Source: CAYUMU01 sp964445985
Lineage (GTDB): Bacteria > Planctomycetota > Planctomycetia > Pirellulales > S012-138
Assembly (NCBI GenBank): GCA_964445985.1
Contig: CAYUMU010000095.1
Location: forward strand, 1 to 24,761
Direction of reading: 5' to 3'
Length of the DNA stretch: 24,761 bases
Shown here: piece after piece, positions 8,423 through 15,985 of the stretch
Layout of the letters: each line of letters starts with the position of its first letter
Numbering within the stretch: the stretch's first letter is position 1
Made by a program: the position numbers and the translations under genes
The notes under the pieces: generated by a model
What the model saw: only the letters and a program-made list of their open reading frames with translations
What the model was told of the DNA's origin: nothing
Databases searched by the model: none

Positions 8423-8522
8423 GAAAAATCTCTTCGCAAAATTTCGGAGGAACGCCCTCGGTTCAAGCTGAGTTGAACGTTGGGGAAAATGGGCTTCAGG
8501 AACTCTCCCGAAGCTTTCTCGG

Positions 8523-8954
8523 CTATGGGTTGGCTGGCGACCGCCATCGATCGAGCAGCGTTTCGCGCCACGATTTTGGCGGCTCGGCCACGCGGTTCAG
8601 GCGGCGCCGCGCCGTTTCCACCAGGCCAGGCACGTGGCGCAAGGCCGCGGTGACGACCATCGCCCCCAATTCCCGCAGCGGCTGCTCGTACACCACCAGC
8701 TCGCGCTGGGTGACGACGATGGCCCGCGCCAGGGGGAACCGGTGAAGCTCTCCCAGGAACGCGGCCACCTCTCCTAGTTTGGCGGAAGTTAGCTCCAGCA
8801 CAACCACGCTGGCGGGCGCTTCGGCCAAATGCTGGCGACATTCGGCCAGCGAACGGGTTTCAAGCAGCGGGAGGGGCGACTTACCTGCCGCGCGGCGGAA
8901 TGCCACCGCCCAATCGCCGCTGGACTCGCACAAGATGACTCGACCAATGGGCAT
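8523..8954 (-). CDS. Hypothetical protein, receiver-domain-like
   Basis: A 143-aa protein. It alternates hydrophobic strands and helices as in CheY-like domains: GRVILCESSGDW near the start, SVVVLELTSAK at about 49-58, ARAIVVTQREL at about 76-86 and GAMVVTAALRHVPGL near 97-111. The position where a phospho-accepting aspartate is expected reads LELTS, so phosphorylation is unlikely. The C-terminus is basic and Trp-containing. It is encoded directly upstream of mrp on the same strand. I do not recognise a named family, and the receiver-like fold is inference from the pattern only. Confidence 0.7.
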   Translation of the reverse strand: MPIGRVILCESSGDWAVAFRRAAGKSPLPLLETRSLAECRQHLAEAPASVVVLELTSAKLGEVAAFLGELHRFPLARAIVVTQRELVVYEQPLRELGAMVVTAALRHVPGLVETARRRLNRVAEPPKSWRETLLDRWRSPANP

Positions 8955-9004
8955 GGGCGATTCTAAAAGTTAGGGCAGAAACAGCAAGGGACCGGGGGAA
9001 GTTC

Positions 9005-9176
9005 GGAGTGCGGAATTCGGAGTGCGGAGTTGAAGAGGGCGGATCGGGTGGTTGTGGGCGGGGCTGGGGCGGATTGGATTTGGGATTGGGGATTGGAAGG
9101 ATCGCTACCAGCCACTCGCCACTCGCTACCAGCCACTCGCCCCCATTCCCCAGCCCCCCATTCCCCAGCCCCGGCA
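9005..9176. repeat. Low-complexity short-repeat tract
   Basis: This spacer consists of reiterated short words: two TTCGGAGTGCGGA-type units near 9003-9030, GGGATTGG-type words near 9070-9100, CTACCAGCCACTCGC twice (about 9105-9140) and CCCCATTCCCCAGCC twice (about 9142-9172). No gene is supported. It separates the DUF1501 stop from the receiver-like gene. Confidence 0.7.
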
Positions 9177-9179
9177 CCA

Positions 9180-10490
9180 TTAGGCCAGCACATCTTTGAT
9201 GGCTTCGCTGCCTTCCGGGGCCAGTGGCACGGGGCGGGCGCCTACTTCGTAGTGCATGTGCGGATCGATGCCGGCGGCCTGGTAGATGGTGGCCAGGAGG
9301 TCGCCAGCATTCGCTTTGCCATCGGTGACTTCGCGCCCCAGGCCATCGGTCTTGCCATGCACCACTCCCTTTTGCACGCCCGCCCCGGCCATTGAAAACG
9401 ACCAGGCGGTGGCGAAATGATCCCGGCCCACGTTCTTGTTGATCTCAGGGGTGCGGCCGAACTCGCTGAGCGTGATCACGAGCGTATTTTCCAGCAATCC
9501 GCGTTCTTCCAGGTCGGCGAGCAGCACGCTGTACACGTGGTCGAAATCGCCGCATAATTCGCGGTGGCTTTCGAAGTTGTCGTGATGGCTGTCCCACCAC
9601 GCGCGGGCTACCTTCACCATGGGCACGCCGGCTTCGATCAGCCGCCGAGCCACCAGGGCTTGCTGGCCAAACTCCGAGCGGCCGTATCGATCGCGAACCG
9701 CGGGCGGCTCATCTTCGATATCGAACAGGGCGTCGGCGCTCATCAGCCCTCGCACGCGGGCGAAGGCACTGTTGTACCCCCGCACCGCCTCCGCCGAGCG
9801 TTCCCGTTGGTATTGCTCGGTGAGGTAAGCCCTGAGGTGTTCGCGGGCCATGTGGCGGCTATCGCCCAGCTCGGCCGGGGGCGTAAGGTTGCCCGGCTTG
9901 AGGCTGTCGCGCAGGTGCATGGCCGCGTAGCCGCCGCCCAAAAAGCCCGGATTGGGCGCGCGATGGCCTTCGGTCGCCAGGTAGAGCGAAACATAGTCGG
10001 GCACGGCACTCTCGCGCTGGGCCAACTCCTTGCTGATCACCGTGCCGAGGTCAGGGTACACCAGTCCGGGCTCGGGCGTGCGGCCGGTATCGATGAGGTT
10101 GGCCGCCTGGCCGTGGTCGCCCACGCGGGTATCGAGCGAACGCACGATCGCCATGCGGTCGGCCAGCTTCGCTGTCTTGGGCAGCAATTCCGAGAAATGC
10201 ACGCCCGGCACGGCGGTGGGAATGGCCAAGAAAGGCCCGCCCGTGGCGCTGCGGGGCTTGGGGTCGAAAGTTTCCAACTGGCTCGAGCCGCCCGCCAGCC
10301 AGATCAGCAGCACGCGGCGATCTTGTTTGCGAAGTTCGCTGGCCCAAGCGGATGGATAGCCGGCGGAAAGGCCGCCCAGGCTCACGCCCGCGGCCACGCC
10401 CACGCTGCCGCGGAGAAAATCCCGTCGATCGAGGGCTTTTGATTCCAGAGTTCTTGGCGGTTGAGCGCTCGGCGACGGATGTTGCTGCAT
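9180..10490 (-). CDS. DUF1501 domain-containing protein, Tat-exported
   Basis: A 436-aa member of the DUF1501 family, abundant in planctomycetes and structurally related to sulfatase/alkaline-phosphatase-like proteins. A twin-arginine signal is at about 20-45 (LDRRDFLRGSVGVAAG). Family-typical segments follow: RRVLLIWLAGGSSQLETFDP, RMAIVRSLDTRVGDHG, VSLYLATEGHRAPNPGFLGG, TLVITLSEFGRTPEINKNVG and GRDHFATAWSFSMAGAGVQKG. The ATG at 10490 has a purine-rich AAGGGAAG upstream; ATG 10517, with a GGAG, is an equally good alternative. The frame stays open to 10808, but that stretch is an RND pump fragment and not part of this protein. Such genes are usually next to a DUF1549/DUF1553 gene, which is absent here. 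The substrate is unknown. Confidence 0.9.
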   Translation of the reverse strand: MQQHPSPSAQPPRTLESKALDRRDFLRGSVGVAAGVSLGGLSAGYPSAWASELRKQDRRVLLIWLAGGSSQLETFDPKPRSATGGPFLAIPTAVPGVHFSELLPKTAKLADRMAIVRSLDTRVGDHGQAANLIDTGRTPEPGLVYPDLGTVISKELAQRESAVPDYVSLYLATEGHRAPNPGFLGGGYAAMHLRDSLKPGNLTPPAELGDSRHMAREHLRAYLTEQYQRERSAEAVRGYNSAFARVRGLMSADALFDIEDEPPAVRDRYGRSEFGQQALVARRLIEAGVPMVKVARAWWDSHHDNFESHRELCGDFDHVYSVLLADLEERGLLENTLVITLSEFGRTPEINKNVGRDHFATAWSFSMAGAGVQKGVVHGKTDGLGREVTDGKANAGDLLATIYQAAGIDPHMHYEVGARPVPLAPEGSEAIKDVLA

Positions 10491-10688
10491 GGCGTGCTTC
10501 CCTTTGTCCAGATGCATAACCGCTCCACGCTGAATCACGCGTGCTCCCCGGATCTTCACGCCAGTCAGTTTCCGTGGTGGCCGTGGGGAAGTCAACATTT
10601 GTGGCGGCAGCGGTGGCGGCAGCGGAACCTGGCGCAGACTTGTTTGACCCGGCCGCGCACGGCAATGGCAATGGCCCCCCAAGCTCGT

Positions 10689-10823
10689 ACCGCTCATCCG
10701 ATTCAACCGCAGGCGTCGAACGATGTTCTCGACGTCGATGACCGCATCGTCGACGACTTCGCCCAGTGCGATGACCAACCCCGCGATAATCATGGTGTTG
10801 ATCGTCATCCCCCACCAGTAGAT
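10689..10823 (-). pseudogene. Fragment of a CusA/CzcA-type RND efflux pump
   Basis: About 44 codons read YWWGMTINTMIIAGLVIALG and then EVVDDAVIDVENIVRRLR. This is the highly conserved fourth-transmembrane-helix region of heavy-metal RND transporters, including the paired aspartates of the proton relay. Nothing of the remaining roughly 1000 residues is present. The frame is accidentally continuous with the DUF1501 gene downstream, giving a false N-terminal extension. It abuts a BlaI-like fragment at about 10823, so two unrelated gene scraps are joined. Confidence 0.75.
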
Positions 10824-10924
10824 CTCCCCACCTTGTCGCGGTCGAGTACCTTCTTCTTATGAAGAATGTTCAGCGTCGTCATCACGGTAGTAAAATCGCG
10901 AGGTGGCATCCCCGGCGTCGCGTC
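10823..10924 (-). pseudogene. Fragment of a BlaI/MecI/CopY-type repressor
   Basis: About 34 codons include PPRDFTTVMTTLNILHKKKV and LDRDKVGR, which match the recognition-helix and wing region of BlaI-type winged-helix repressors (family pattern YTTVxTTLxRLxxKGxLxRxxxGR). The match ends exactly where the RND fragment begins, and no N-terminal or dimerisation part is seen. In intact systems such repressors control beta-lactamase or copper/metal-efflux genes. The family call rests on this short motif alone. Confidence 0.5.
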
Positions 10925-11029
10925 AATTAGGTAGCGGCAGAGGGCGCGGGACGGACGGGGAACTTCTTCGCCGCCGAATCGCGGACCAGCCGAATTCCGT
11001 TTCCAAACCGAGGGCAACCAGCGACCACC

Positions 11030-11389
11030 ATGCTGCTGTTCAAGAAGCGATTCCTGGCCGCCATTCGGGCAGGCTCCAAAACCCAGACCGTGCGTCTCTG
11101 GCAACATTGTCGCATGAAGGCCGGGCAGCGAAGTTACATTCCCGGCGTGGGCTACATTCGCGTGCTGGCCGTCGATGCCGTGCAGTTGAACGAACTGACC
11201 GAGGCCGACGCGGTGGCCGATGGATTTGCCTCGGCCCAGTTGCTCCGCGACGAAATCGAAGCCCTCTATCCCCAGGAACTGGCCGCCGGGCATCAGGCCT
11301 ATCGCGTGCGATTCCGGCTGTTTTCCGCCGAGGAAACGGCCGCGGCCCTGGCCGAGAAAGCCGCTCGTGGGACCAAGCGTCGTCAATGA
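11030..11389 (+). CDS. ASCH-domain (PUA-like) protein
   Basis: A 119-aa single-domain protein with the ASCH signature: an N-terminal KRFLAAIRAGSKTQTVRLW (GxKxxTxR motif at about 15-21), a central GYIRVLAVDAVQLNELTEAD strand-helix region and a C-terminal YRVRFRLF strand. ASCH domains adopt a PUA-like beta-barrel associated with RNA binding or nucleotide metabolism; a specific role cannot be assigned. ATG 11030 starts exactly at the domain. The gene stands alone, divergent from the RND/BlaI debris, and is followed 117 nt later by a DinB-like gene on the same strand. Confidence 0.8.
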   Translation: MLLFKKRFLAAIRAGSKTQTVRLWQHCRMKAGQRSYIPGVGYIRVLAVDAVQLNELTEADAVADGFASAQLLRDEIEALYPQELAAGHQAYRVRFRLFSAEETAAALAEKAARGTKRRQ

Positions 11390-11505
11390 GCTTTGCTTGA
11401 AAGAACGCGGGTCCAGTCCAATTTCCTCGGACAGATTTGCCCGAGGCCGTAGAATGGCGACGACTTGGAGATTCGCATTCCTCACCTTTGGAGTTGCACC
11501 CCGTT

Positions 11506-12000
11506 ATGTCTGCCGTGGAAACCTTTGCCAAGAGCTATGAGTTTTACCGTGCCCGCACGTTGGGGCTGCTCGACAAGATCGCGGCGGAGCCCGATCCGGC
11601 GGCCGTTTTGGGGTGGCGCCCCGGGCCGGGTCGCGCTCACATTGGCTGGCAGCTCATGCACCTTGGCGTGACGGAGGAGATTTTCGCCACCGAGCGGTTG
11701 GCGCCCGAAAAGCCGGGGGCCTTTACGGAGTTGTGGCCGCGGTTTCGCGGCGGCAGCACGCCCGACGACGATATTCCCACGGTCGATCAGATTCGCACCG
11801 TGCTGGCCGAAGCCCGTCAACACTTGCTGGCCACGCTCACCAACTATGGCGACGACCGGCTGAACGAGATTCCCGAGGCGTTGAAAGAGCGGGGGCTGAC
11901 CCTCCAGCAGGTGCTCTACATTCTGGGTTGGCACGAAGGCCACCATCAGGGGCAGGCTCACATTACCTACAATTTGTATCAGGCGAGCCGGGGGGCGTGA
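11506..12000 (+). CDS. DinB-family (four-helix, metal-binding) protein
   Basis: A 164-aa protein of the DinB/YfiT four-helix-bundle type. The metal-binding histidine pattern is visible: His52 in GWQLMHLGVTEEIF, then His143 and His147 in GWHEGHHQGQ. The opening MSAVETFAKSYEFYRARTLG and the WRPGPGRAHIGW loop also fit. I chose ATG 11506; the frame is open to 11437, but the extra residues are not domain-like. GGAG lies about 13 nt upstream, further than usual. Relatives include thiol-dependent transferases, often for bacillithiol or mycothiol, but the cofactor here is unknown. Confidence 0.82.
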   Translation: MSAVETFAKSYEFYRARTLGLLDKIAAEPDPAAVLGWRPGPGRAHIGWQLMHLGVTEEIFATERLAPEKPGAFTELWPRFRGGSTPDDDIPTVDQIRTVLAEARQHLLATLTNYGDDRLNEIPEALKERGLTLQQVLYILGWHEGHHQGQAHITYNLYQASRGA

Positions 12001-12198
12001 GTGACTTTGCTGGTGGGGAGAACGCCAGGGCCGCGGCGACGGTTTGGCCCCGCCGGCCTGAATTTGCTTGCATCGGCATTTGTTGATGAATAGATTGAAA
12101 TTCCTCAAGCCGTTGGCGAGCGGGCTGCGCCAGGGTTGCTGCCCGTAGCTCGATTCTTACCGAGTGCCCCCCGTTTCCTTTTTTGGTTGGCCGTGCCC

Positions 12199-13434
12199 AT
12201 GAAATTCTCTTTCGCGCTGTTGGCGTTGTTGGCTGGTTTGACGGTGGCCTGGGGTTCGCCGGCCGCGGCCGAGGATTGGCCGGCCTGGCGGGGGCCGACC
12301 GGCCAAGGATTTTCTAGCGAGAAGAAGATTCCGCTGGAGTGGAGCGACACCAAGAACGTGAAATGGAAGGCGCCGCTGGAGCATCAAGGGAACTCGACGC
12401 CCATCGTCAGCGGCGGCCGCATCTTTTTGACCCAGGCCAACAAAGATGGGCTTGTCCGCAGCCTGCTGTGCTTCGATCGCACCGATGGCAAGAAGCTCTG
12501 GCAGCAAGACGTGGCCTATCCCGAGGTCGAGCGCAACTGGAATGCCAACTGGTACGGCAACGCCTCGCCCTCGACCGATGGCGAGCGGGTGTTCGTGAGC
12601 TTTGGCTCGGCCGGCATGTACTGCTACGACTTCGAAGGCAAAGAGCTGTGGAAACGCACCGACCTGGGAACGTGGGACCACTCGTTCGGCAACGCGTCTT
12701 CGCCGGTGCTGTATGAAAACCTGGCCATTTTGTGGTGCGGGCCCAATCAGAAAGAGGGCCGCAACTTTTTGCTGGCCGTGGACAAGCAAACTGGCGAAAC
12801 CGTGTGGGAACACGACGAAAAAGAGGGGTCGTGGGGAACGCCGATCCTCATCAAGGAGGGCGGACGCGATCAACTGCTGCTGAGCACCATCCCGCACTTG
12901 ATCGGCATCGACCCCAAAACCGGGGAGGTGCTGTGGAGCTGTGAAGGGCTCAACAAGTACGTGTATACCTCGCCGCTGTATAGCGACGGCGTGGCGGTGG
13001 CCATGTCGGGCTATACCGGTTCGGCATTCGCGGTGAAAGTGGGCGGCGAAGGCGACATTACCGCCAACCGTCTGTGGCTGCATCCCAAGAACATTCAGCG
13101 GGTGGGCTCCGGGATGATCATCGGCGACCATATTTACATGGTGGAAGAAAACGGCGTGCCGCACTGCTACGACCTCAAGTCGGGCGAAGAGGTGTGGCAA
13201 CTGACCAAGCGGCCCAGCGGCGGCACCACTTGGGGGTCGATGGTCCACGTCGACGGCCGGCTGTACGTGCTGATGCGCAACGGCAGCACCCAGGTTTTCG
13301 CGGCCAGCCCTCAGTACGAACTGCTCGCCACCAACCCGCTCGATCGCGATAACACCAACTCCAGCCTGGCGATCTCCGATGGCGAAATCTTCATTCGCAC
13401 GTTCAAGAATTTGTGGTGCATCAGCGAGAAGTAA
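12199..13434 (+). CDS. Secreted PQQ-type beta-propeller repeat protein
   Basis: A 411-aa exported protein. Its signal peptide is MKFSFALLALLAGLTVAWGS with likely cleavage after PAAA. The mature part opens with DWPAWRGPTGQGFSSEKKIP, the usual start of planctomycete outer-membrane PQQ-like propellers. Blade repeats containing G-x-x-x-W motifs recur throughout (DGKKLWQQDVAYP, EGKELWKRTDLG, TGETVWEHDEKEG, TGEVLWSCEG, SGEEVWQLTKRP). No quinoprotein dehydrogenase catalytic domain or heme motif is seen, so a binding or scaffold role is more likely than enzymatic activity. ATG 12199 is preferred over 12136 because it begins the signal peptide. The gene is probably monocistronic. Confidence 0.9.
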   Translation: MKFSFALLALLAGLTVAWGSPAAAEDWPAWRGPTGQGFSSEKKIPLEWSDTKNVKWKAPLEHQGNSTPIVSGGRIFLTQANKDGLVRSLLCFDRTDGKKLWQQDVAYPEVERNWNANWYGNASPSTDGERVFVSFGSAGMYCYDFEGKELWKRTDLGTWDHSFGNASSPVLYENLAILWCGPNQKEGRNFLLAVDKQTGETVWEHDEKEGSWGTPILIKEGGRDQLLLSTIPHLIGIDPKTGEVLWSCEGLNKYVYTSPLYSDGVAVAMSGYTGSAFAVKVGGEGDITANRLWLHPKNIQRVGSGMIIGDHIYMVEENGVPHCYDLKSGEEVWQLTKRPSGGTTWGSMVHVDGRLYVLMRNGSTQVFAASPQYELLATNPLDRDNTNSSLAISDGEIFIRTFKNLWCISEK

Positions 13435-13490
13435 GCGCCTATCCAATGACTCCCTCGCGGGAGAGGGCCAGGGCTGGCCTGATGAGAATA
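13435..13490. repeat. Partial copy of the MITE-like repeat, opposite orientation
   Basis: It begins GCGCCTATCCAATGACTCCC immediately after the propeller stop codon and continues through CTCGCGGGAGAGGGC. This matches the reverse complement of the right half of 3632-3706, including the terminal CCTATCC. The distal terminal repeat is not found, so this copy is degraded or truncated. Confidence 0.6.
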
Positions 13491-13641
13491 ACAGACCTCT
13501 CCCAGCCACCAGAATCTACCCAATCGGCCAAGGCTTCCACCGCAGGCCGCAAATCAGCCACATGCTAGCGTCACACGGCCGAATATTATTAGCGCTCATA
13601 GTTGCTTCGCCGGCGGCAAACCCTAATAATCAGCCTGTCGC

Positions 13642-13664
13642 ACAGCGTCGCGCTGTAATTACAG
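13642..13664. promoter_or_regulatory. Palindromic candidate operator upstream of the STAS-like gene
   Basis: Two overlapping dyads occur 30-50 nt before the start codon: ACAGCG-TCG-CGCTGT (13642-13656) and the perfect 12-bp palindrome CTGTAATTACAG (13653-13664). The position and AT-rich centre fit a regulator site. No regulator can be named. Confidence 0.35.
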
Positions 13665-13694
13665 TTATGCCCCTTCGTTGATGGAGCAACGTCG

Positions 13695-14069
13695 ATGATT
13701 GATCTGGCTCCCGGTTGGAAATTGGACTTGGATCGCGGCCCCGATTGGCTGTTCGTGCGGCTGCACTGCACCGACGCGAATCAAGACGCCCATCCACCCC
13801 TGGCCGAAAAGCTGTGGTCCTTGCTGCGGCAAAGCTTCACCAGCCGCATGGTACTAGAACTGGACGAAGTGGAGCGTCTCCGCAGTTGGACGATGGGCCA
13901 GTTGGTGAACCTCAACCAGCGGGTTTCCACCAGCGGCGGAATCCTCAGGCTCTGCGGACTCTCCGAAACCAATTGCAGCGCCCTCAAGGCCAACAAGCTG
14001 GACCACTGCCTGTCCATCTTCAGCGATCGCCACGAAGCCGTCGGCTTCCGCCCTCGCAACCCTCGCTAA
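13695..14069 (+). CDS. STAS-like single-domain protein (anti-sigma-antagonist fold)
   Basis: A 124-aa protein. The pattern strand (GPDWLFVRLHC), helix (LAEKLWSLLRQSF), strand (RMVLELDEVERL), helix (WTMGQLVNLNQRVSTSGG), strand (ILRLCGLS), helix (CSALKANKLDHCLSIF) fits STAS domains such as SpoIIAA-type antagonists. At the usual phospho-acceptor position the sequence reads LRSWTMGQLV, so a Ser or Thr is available. A GGAG 8 nt before ATG 13695 supports the start. No kinase or sigma-factor gene is adjacent. Confidence 0.7.
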   Translation: MIDLAPGWKLDLDRGPDWLFVRLHCTDANQDAHPPLAEKLWSLLRQSFTSRMVLELDEVERLRSWTMGQLVNLNQRVSTSGGILRLCGLSETNCSALKANKLDHCLSIFSDRHEAVGFRPRNPR

Positions 14070-14433
14070 CCTGCCAGAACCAGAAACCCCGCTGCGGTCA
14101 CGGCCACGCGCGGCGGCTTTCGACTCAAGTTCCCCCTCTCGAAAAGACGACCTTACCCAAGCTTCCAGCGACGGTTGCCACGAAGCCCAGCGCCAGTCGG
14201 CGCCGCGCCGACAAGAAAAACCGGCCCCCGGCGCGAACTTCCGCTTTCTGCCAGCAGTCAGTTGAACAGCGGGCGTAATTGTGGCATAACTACCAAACGA
14301 TCTTTTTCGGAACCCCGCCACCTTTGCAAACATTGCCCTCCCCCCCAGCGGGCAAACCGGGTGGCGGCAAGATCCGAAAAAATCACAATGAGTCCCACAG
14401 CAGCCCAGCTGCTAAAAGACCAACCAAAAAACT
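14070..14433. other. Region upstream of tRNA-Pro
   Basis: No supported gene. The longer open frames here are compositional. A possible sigma-70-like promoter is TTGAAC (14262-14267), a 17-nt spacer and CATAAC (14285-14290), about 145 nt upstream of the tRNA; it is weak. The region lies on the chromosomal side of the integration site. Confidence 0.4.
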
Positions 14434-14508
14434 CGGGGTGTGGCGCAGCCTGGATAGCGCGCTTGACTGGGGGTCAAGAGGTCGTAGGTTCAAATCCTAT
14501 CACCCCGA
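14434..14508 (+). tRNA. tRNA-Pro, anticodon GGG
   Basis: The full cloverleaf can be drawn by eye. The acceptor stem CGGGGTG/CACCCCG (14434-14440 and 14501-14507) is perfect. The D stem is GCGC/GCGC (14443-14446 and 14457-14460). The anticodon stem CTTGA/TCAAG encloses loop CTGGGGG, with anticodon GGG at 14469-14471. The T stem GTAGG/CCTAT has one G-T pair and encloses TTCAAAT. The discriminator is A14508, and CCA is not encoded. Its 3' end overlaps the antisense C-terminal codons of the serine recombinase, marking it as an integration target. Confidence 0.95.
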
Positions 14509-14510
14509 CT
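14484..14510. other. Probable attachment-site half at the tRNA-Pro 3' end
   Basis: The T-arm and 3' acceptor strand of tRNA-Pro are shared with the last codons of the recombinase, as expected where an integrated element restores the tRNA end. The exact crossover dinucleotide is not visible. I searched by eye for a second copy of this segment to the right and found none of convincing length; serine integrases can leave cores too short to see. Confidence 0.5.
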
Positions 14511-15983
14511 ATTTTCAGAAACGAGCCCTTCGGCGAGAACGTCGAAGGGCTTTCTCATTTCAGGGCAAAGGGTTACGCCGTCGAGGACAGAGTTCAAACA
14601 GACGATTTCGAGCAATCGCCGCTTGGTGGCATAATCGGCGATAAGCCATTGCTCTTTCAGGGTTTGCGAGAGTTCAAACACTTTGGCCGCCAACTCGGCG
14701 GTTTCGTCGTGGGAGCGGTCCAGCACGTCCAGTTGCAGCTTGATGGACGCCAGCCGGTCGCGTAACTCCGTGTGCTTCTTGGCGAAGAGTTCCTGGTCGA
14801 TGTCCTCGGCCAGACGCATGTTGAGCAGCCGGTCCTGCTGCTGGATGATGAGCGTCTCCTGCCGCGTCAGTTCCTGGCGTTGAGCACGGCTGTCGGCCTG
14901 GGCGTCGCGGGTCTGGGAGGCCAGCACCATGCGGAACCAGTCGCGGACGGATGCGTCCTCGACCTTCATTTTGTCGAAGATGGCGAGCACCTGGGCTTCG
15001 ATGTCCGCTTCCTTCACCCGGATGCGGGGATGATCCTTTCTGGTGTAGCGGGCACAGCGGTAATAGACGTGGTAGTTGACGCCGCCATCCTTCCGCTTCT
15101 TCTTGACCAATTCACCGGTGATCGGATGGCCGCAATGGCCGCAGGTCATGAACTGTCCGGCGTAGGTCAGCGTGGTGGCATGGTAGACGGAGCCGCCAAG
15201 TAGCGCCTGCACCCGGTCCCAGGTCGCCCGGTCGATCAGCGGCTCGTGCTTGCCGGGATACCAGTTCCCCTTGTACTCCAGTTCGCCGATATAGGCCCGG
15301 TCCTTGAGGATGTTGTGGACGGAGCTTCGCGGAAACTTCGGCTGCGAGTTCCGCCAGAGTCGCCCCTCGGTGTTGATCTTTTCGACGAGGCCATCGAGTG
15401 TCAGGTTCTCGTAGGCGTAGAGGTGGAAGATGCGTTTGACGTTGGCGGCCGGTTCGGGATCGACTTCGATGATGCCCCGGCCATCCTTGCGGGCATTGCG
15501 GTAGCCGTAGGGAGCCAGACCGACGAACCAGCCCTCCTTGACACGCCGGGCCAAGCCTTCGCGGACATCGACGGACTGCTGCTCGGTGTAGAAGCTGGCC
15601 ATGTTGGCGAGCGTCCGCCGCATCATGCGGCCAGCGGGCGTGTTCTCCGTCGGCTGCGAGACGGAGATAAACGGCAGGTTGTACTCCGAATCCAGCCGTT
15701 CGAGTTCGACGTAATCGAAGAGATTGCGGGAGGCACGATCCACCTTGTAGAACAGCAGGCCATCAAGGGCGAAGGCGTTCTTCTTGGCGTAGGCGATCAG
15801 TTCGCGGAACGTCTTGCGTTCTTCACCCTTGCTGGCGGTCTCGGCGATCTTGAAGAACTTGACGATCTCGCCGCCGGCCTGCGCTGCAAACCGCTGGAGG
15901 CCCTCTTCCTGCACTTCCAGGCTGAACCCCTCGCGTTCCTGTTCCCGACTACTGACCCGTGCTAAAGCGGCGAACTGTTTCAT
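14490..15983 (-). CDS. Large serine recombinase (site-specific integrase)
   Basis: A 497-aa serine recombinase catalysing DNA strand exchange. The N-terminal resolvase domain has ALARVSSREQEREGFSLEVQ with Ser11 as the expected nucleophile, and YKVDRASRNL with the conserved arginines near 80-87. A recombinase domain (about 160-260) includes APYGYRNARKDGRG and SSVHNILKDRAYIGELEYKG. A zinc-ribbon follows (MTCGHCGHPITGE, then YYRCARY), then a long coiled-coil region (about 350-460). Start ATG 15983 gives the canonical N-terminus. The C-terminal SRGDRI and stop are encoded by the antisense of tRNA-Pro, so the gene converges on its own integration site. It follows a 71-aa gene by 2 nt. Confidence 0.95.
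   Translation of the reverse strand: MKQFAALARVSSREQEREGFSLEVQEEGLQRFAAQAGGEIVKFFKIAETASKGEERKTFRELIAYAKKNAFALDGLLFYKVDRASRNLFDYVELERLDSEYNLPFISVSQPTENTPAGRMMRRTLANMASFYTEQQSVDVREGLARRVKEGWFVGLAPYGYRNARKDGRGIIEVDPEPAANVKRIFHLYAYENLTLDGLVEKINTEGRLWRNSQPKFPRSSVHNILKDRAYIGELEYKGNWYPGKHEPLIDRATWDRVQALLGGSVYHATTLTYAGQFMTCGHCGHPITGELVKKKRKDGGVNYHVYYRCARYTRKDHPRIRVKEADIEAQVLAIFDKMKVEDASVRDWFRMVLASQTRDAQADSRAQRQELTRQETLIIQQQDRLLNMRLAEDIDQELFAKKHTELRDRLASIKLQLDVLDRSHDETAELAAKVFELSQTLKEQWLIADYATKRRLLEIVCLNSVLDGVTLCPEMRKPFDVLAEGLVSENSRGDRI
14524..14560 (+). terminator. Intrinsic terminator of tRNA-Pro, inside the recombinase gene
   Basis: AGCCCTTCG (14524-14532) and CGAAGGGCT (14543-14551) form a perfect 9-bp stem over a 10-nt loop, followed by a pyrimidine/T-rich tail. 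It lies 15 nt after the tRNA. On the opposite strand the same bases encode KPFDVLAEGL near the recombinase C-terminus. Confidence 0.6.
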
Positions 15984-15985
15984 GG

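Noticed and set aside
9005..9176. Possible CRISPR-like array in the repetitive spacer
   Set aside because: The repeated words vary in length, have no regular spacers and are low-complexity; no cas gene is nearby.
10491..10808. N-terminal extension of the DUF1501 protein with a membrane-helix-like start
   Set aside because: The helix is an RND pump fragment, and the Tat signal shows that the real start is at 10490 or 10517.
12157..13509. 450-aa minus-strand open frame opposite the beta-propeller gene
   Set aside because: No recognisable motifs, and the opposite strand has a signal peptide and propeller repeats.
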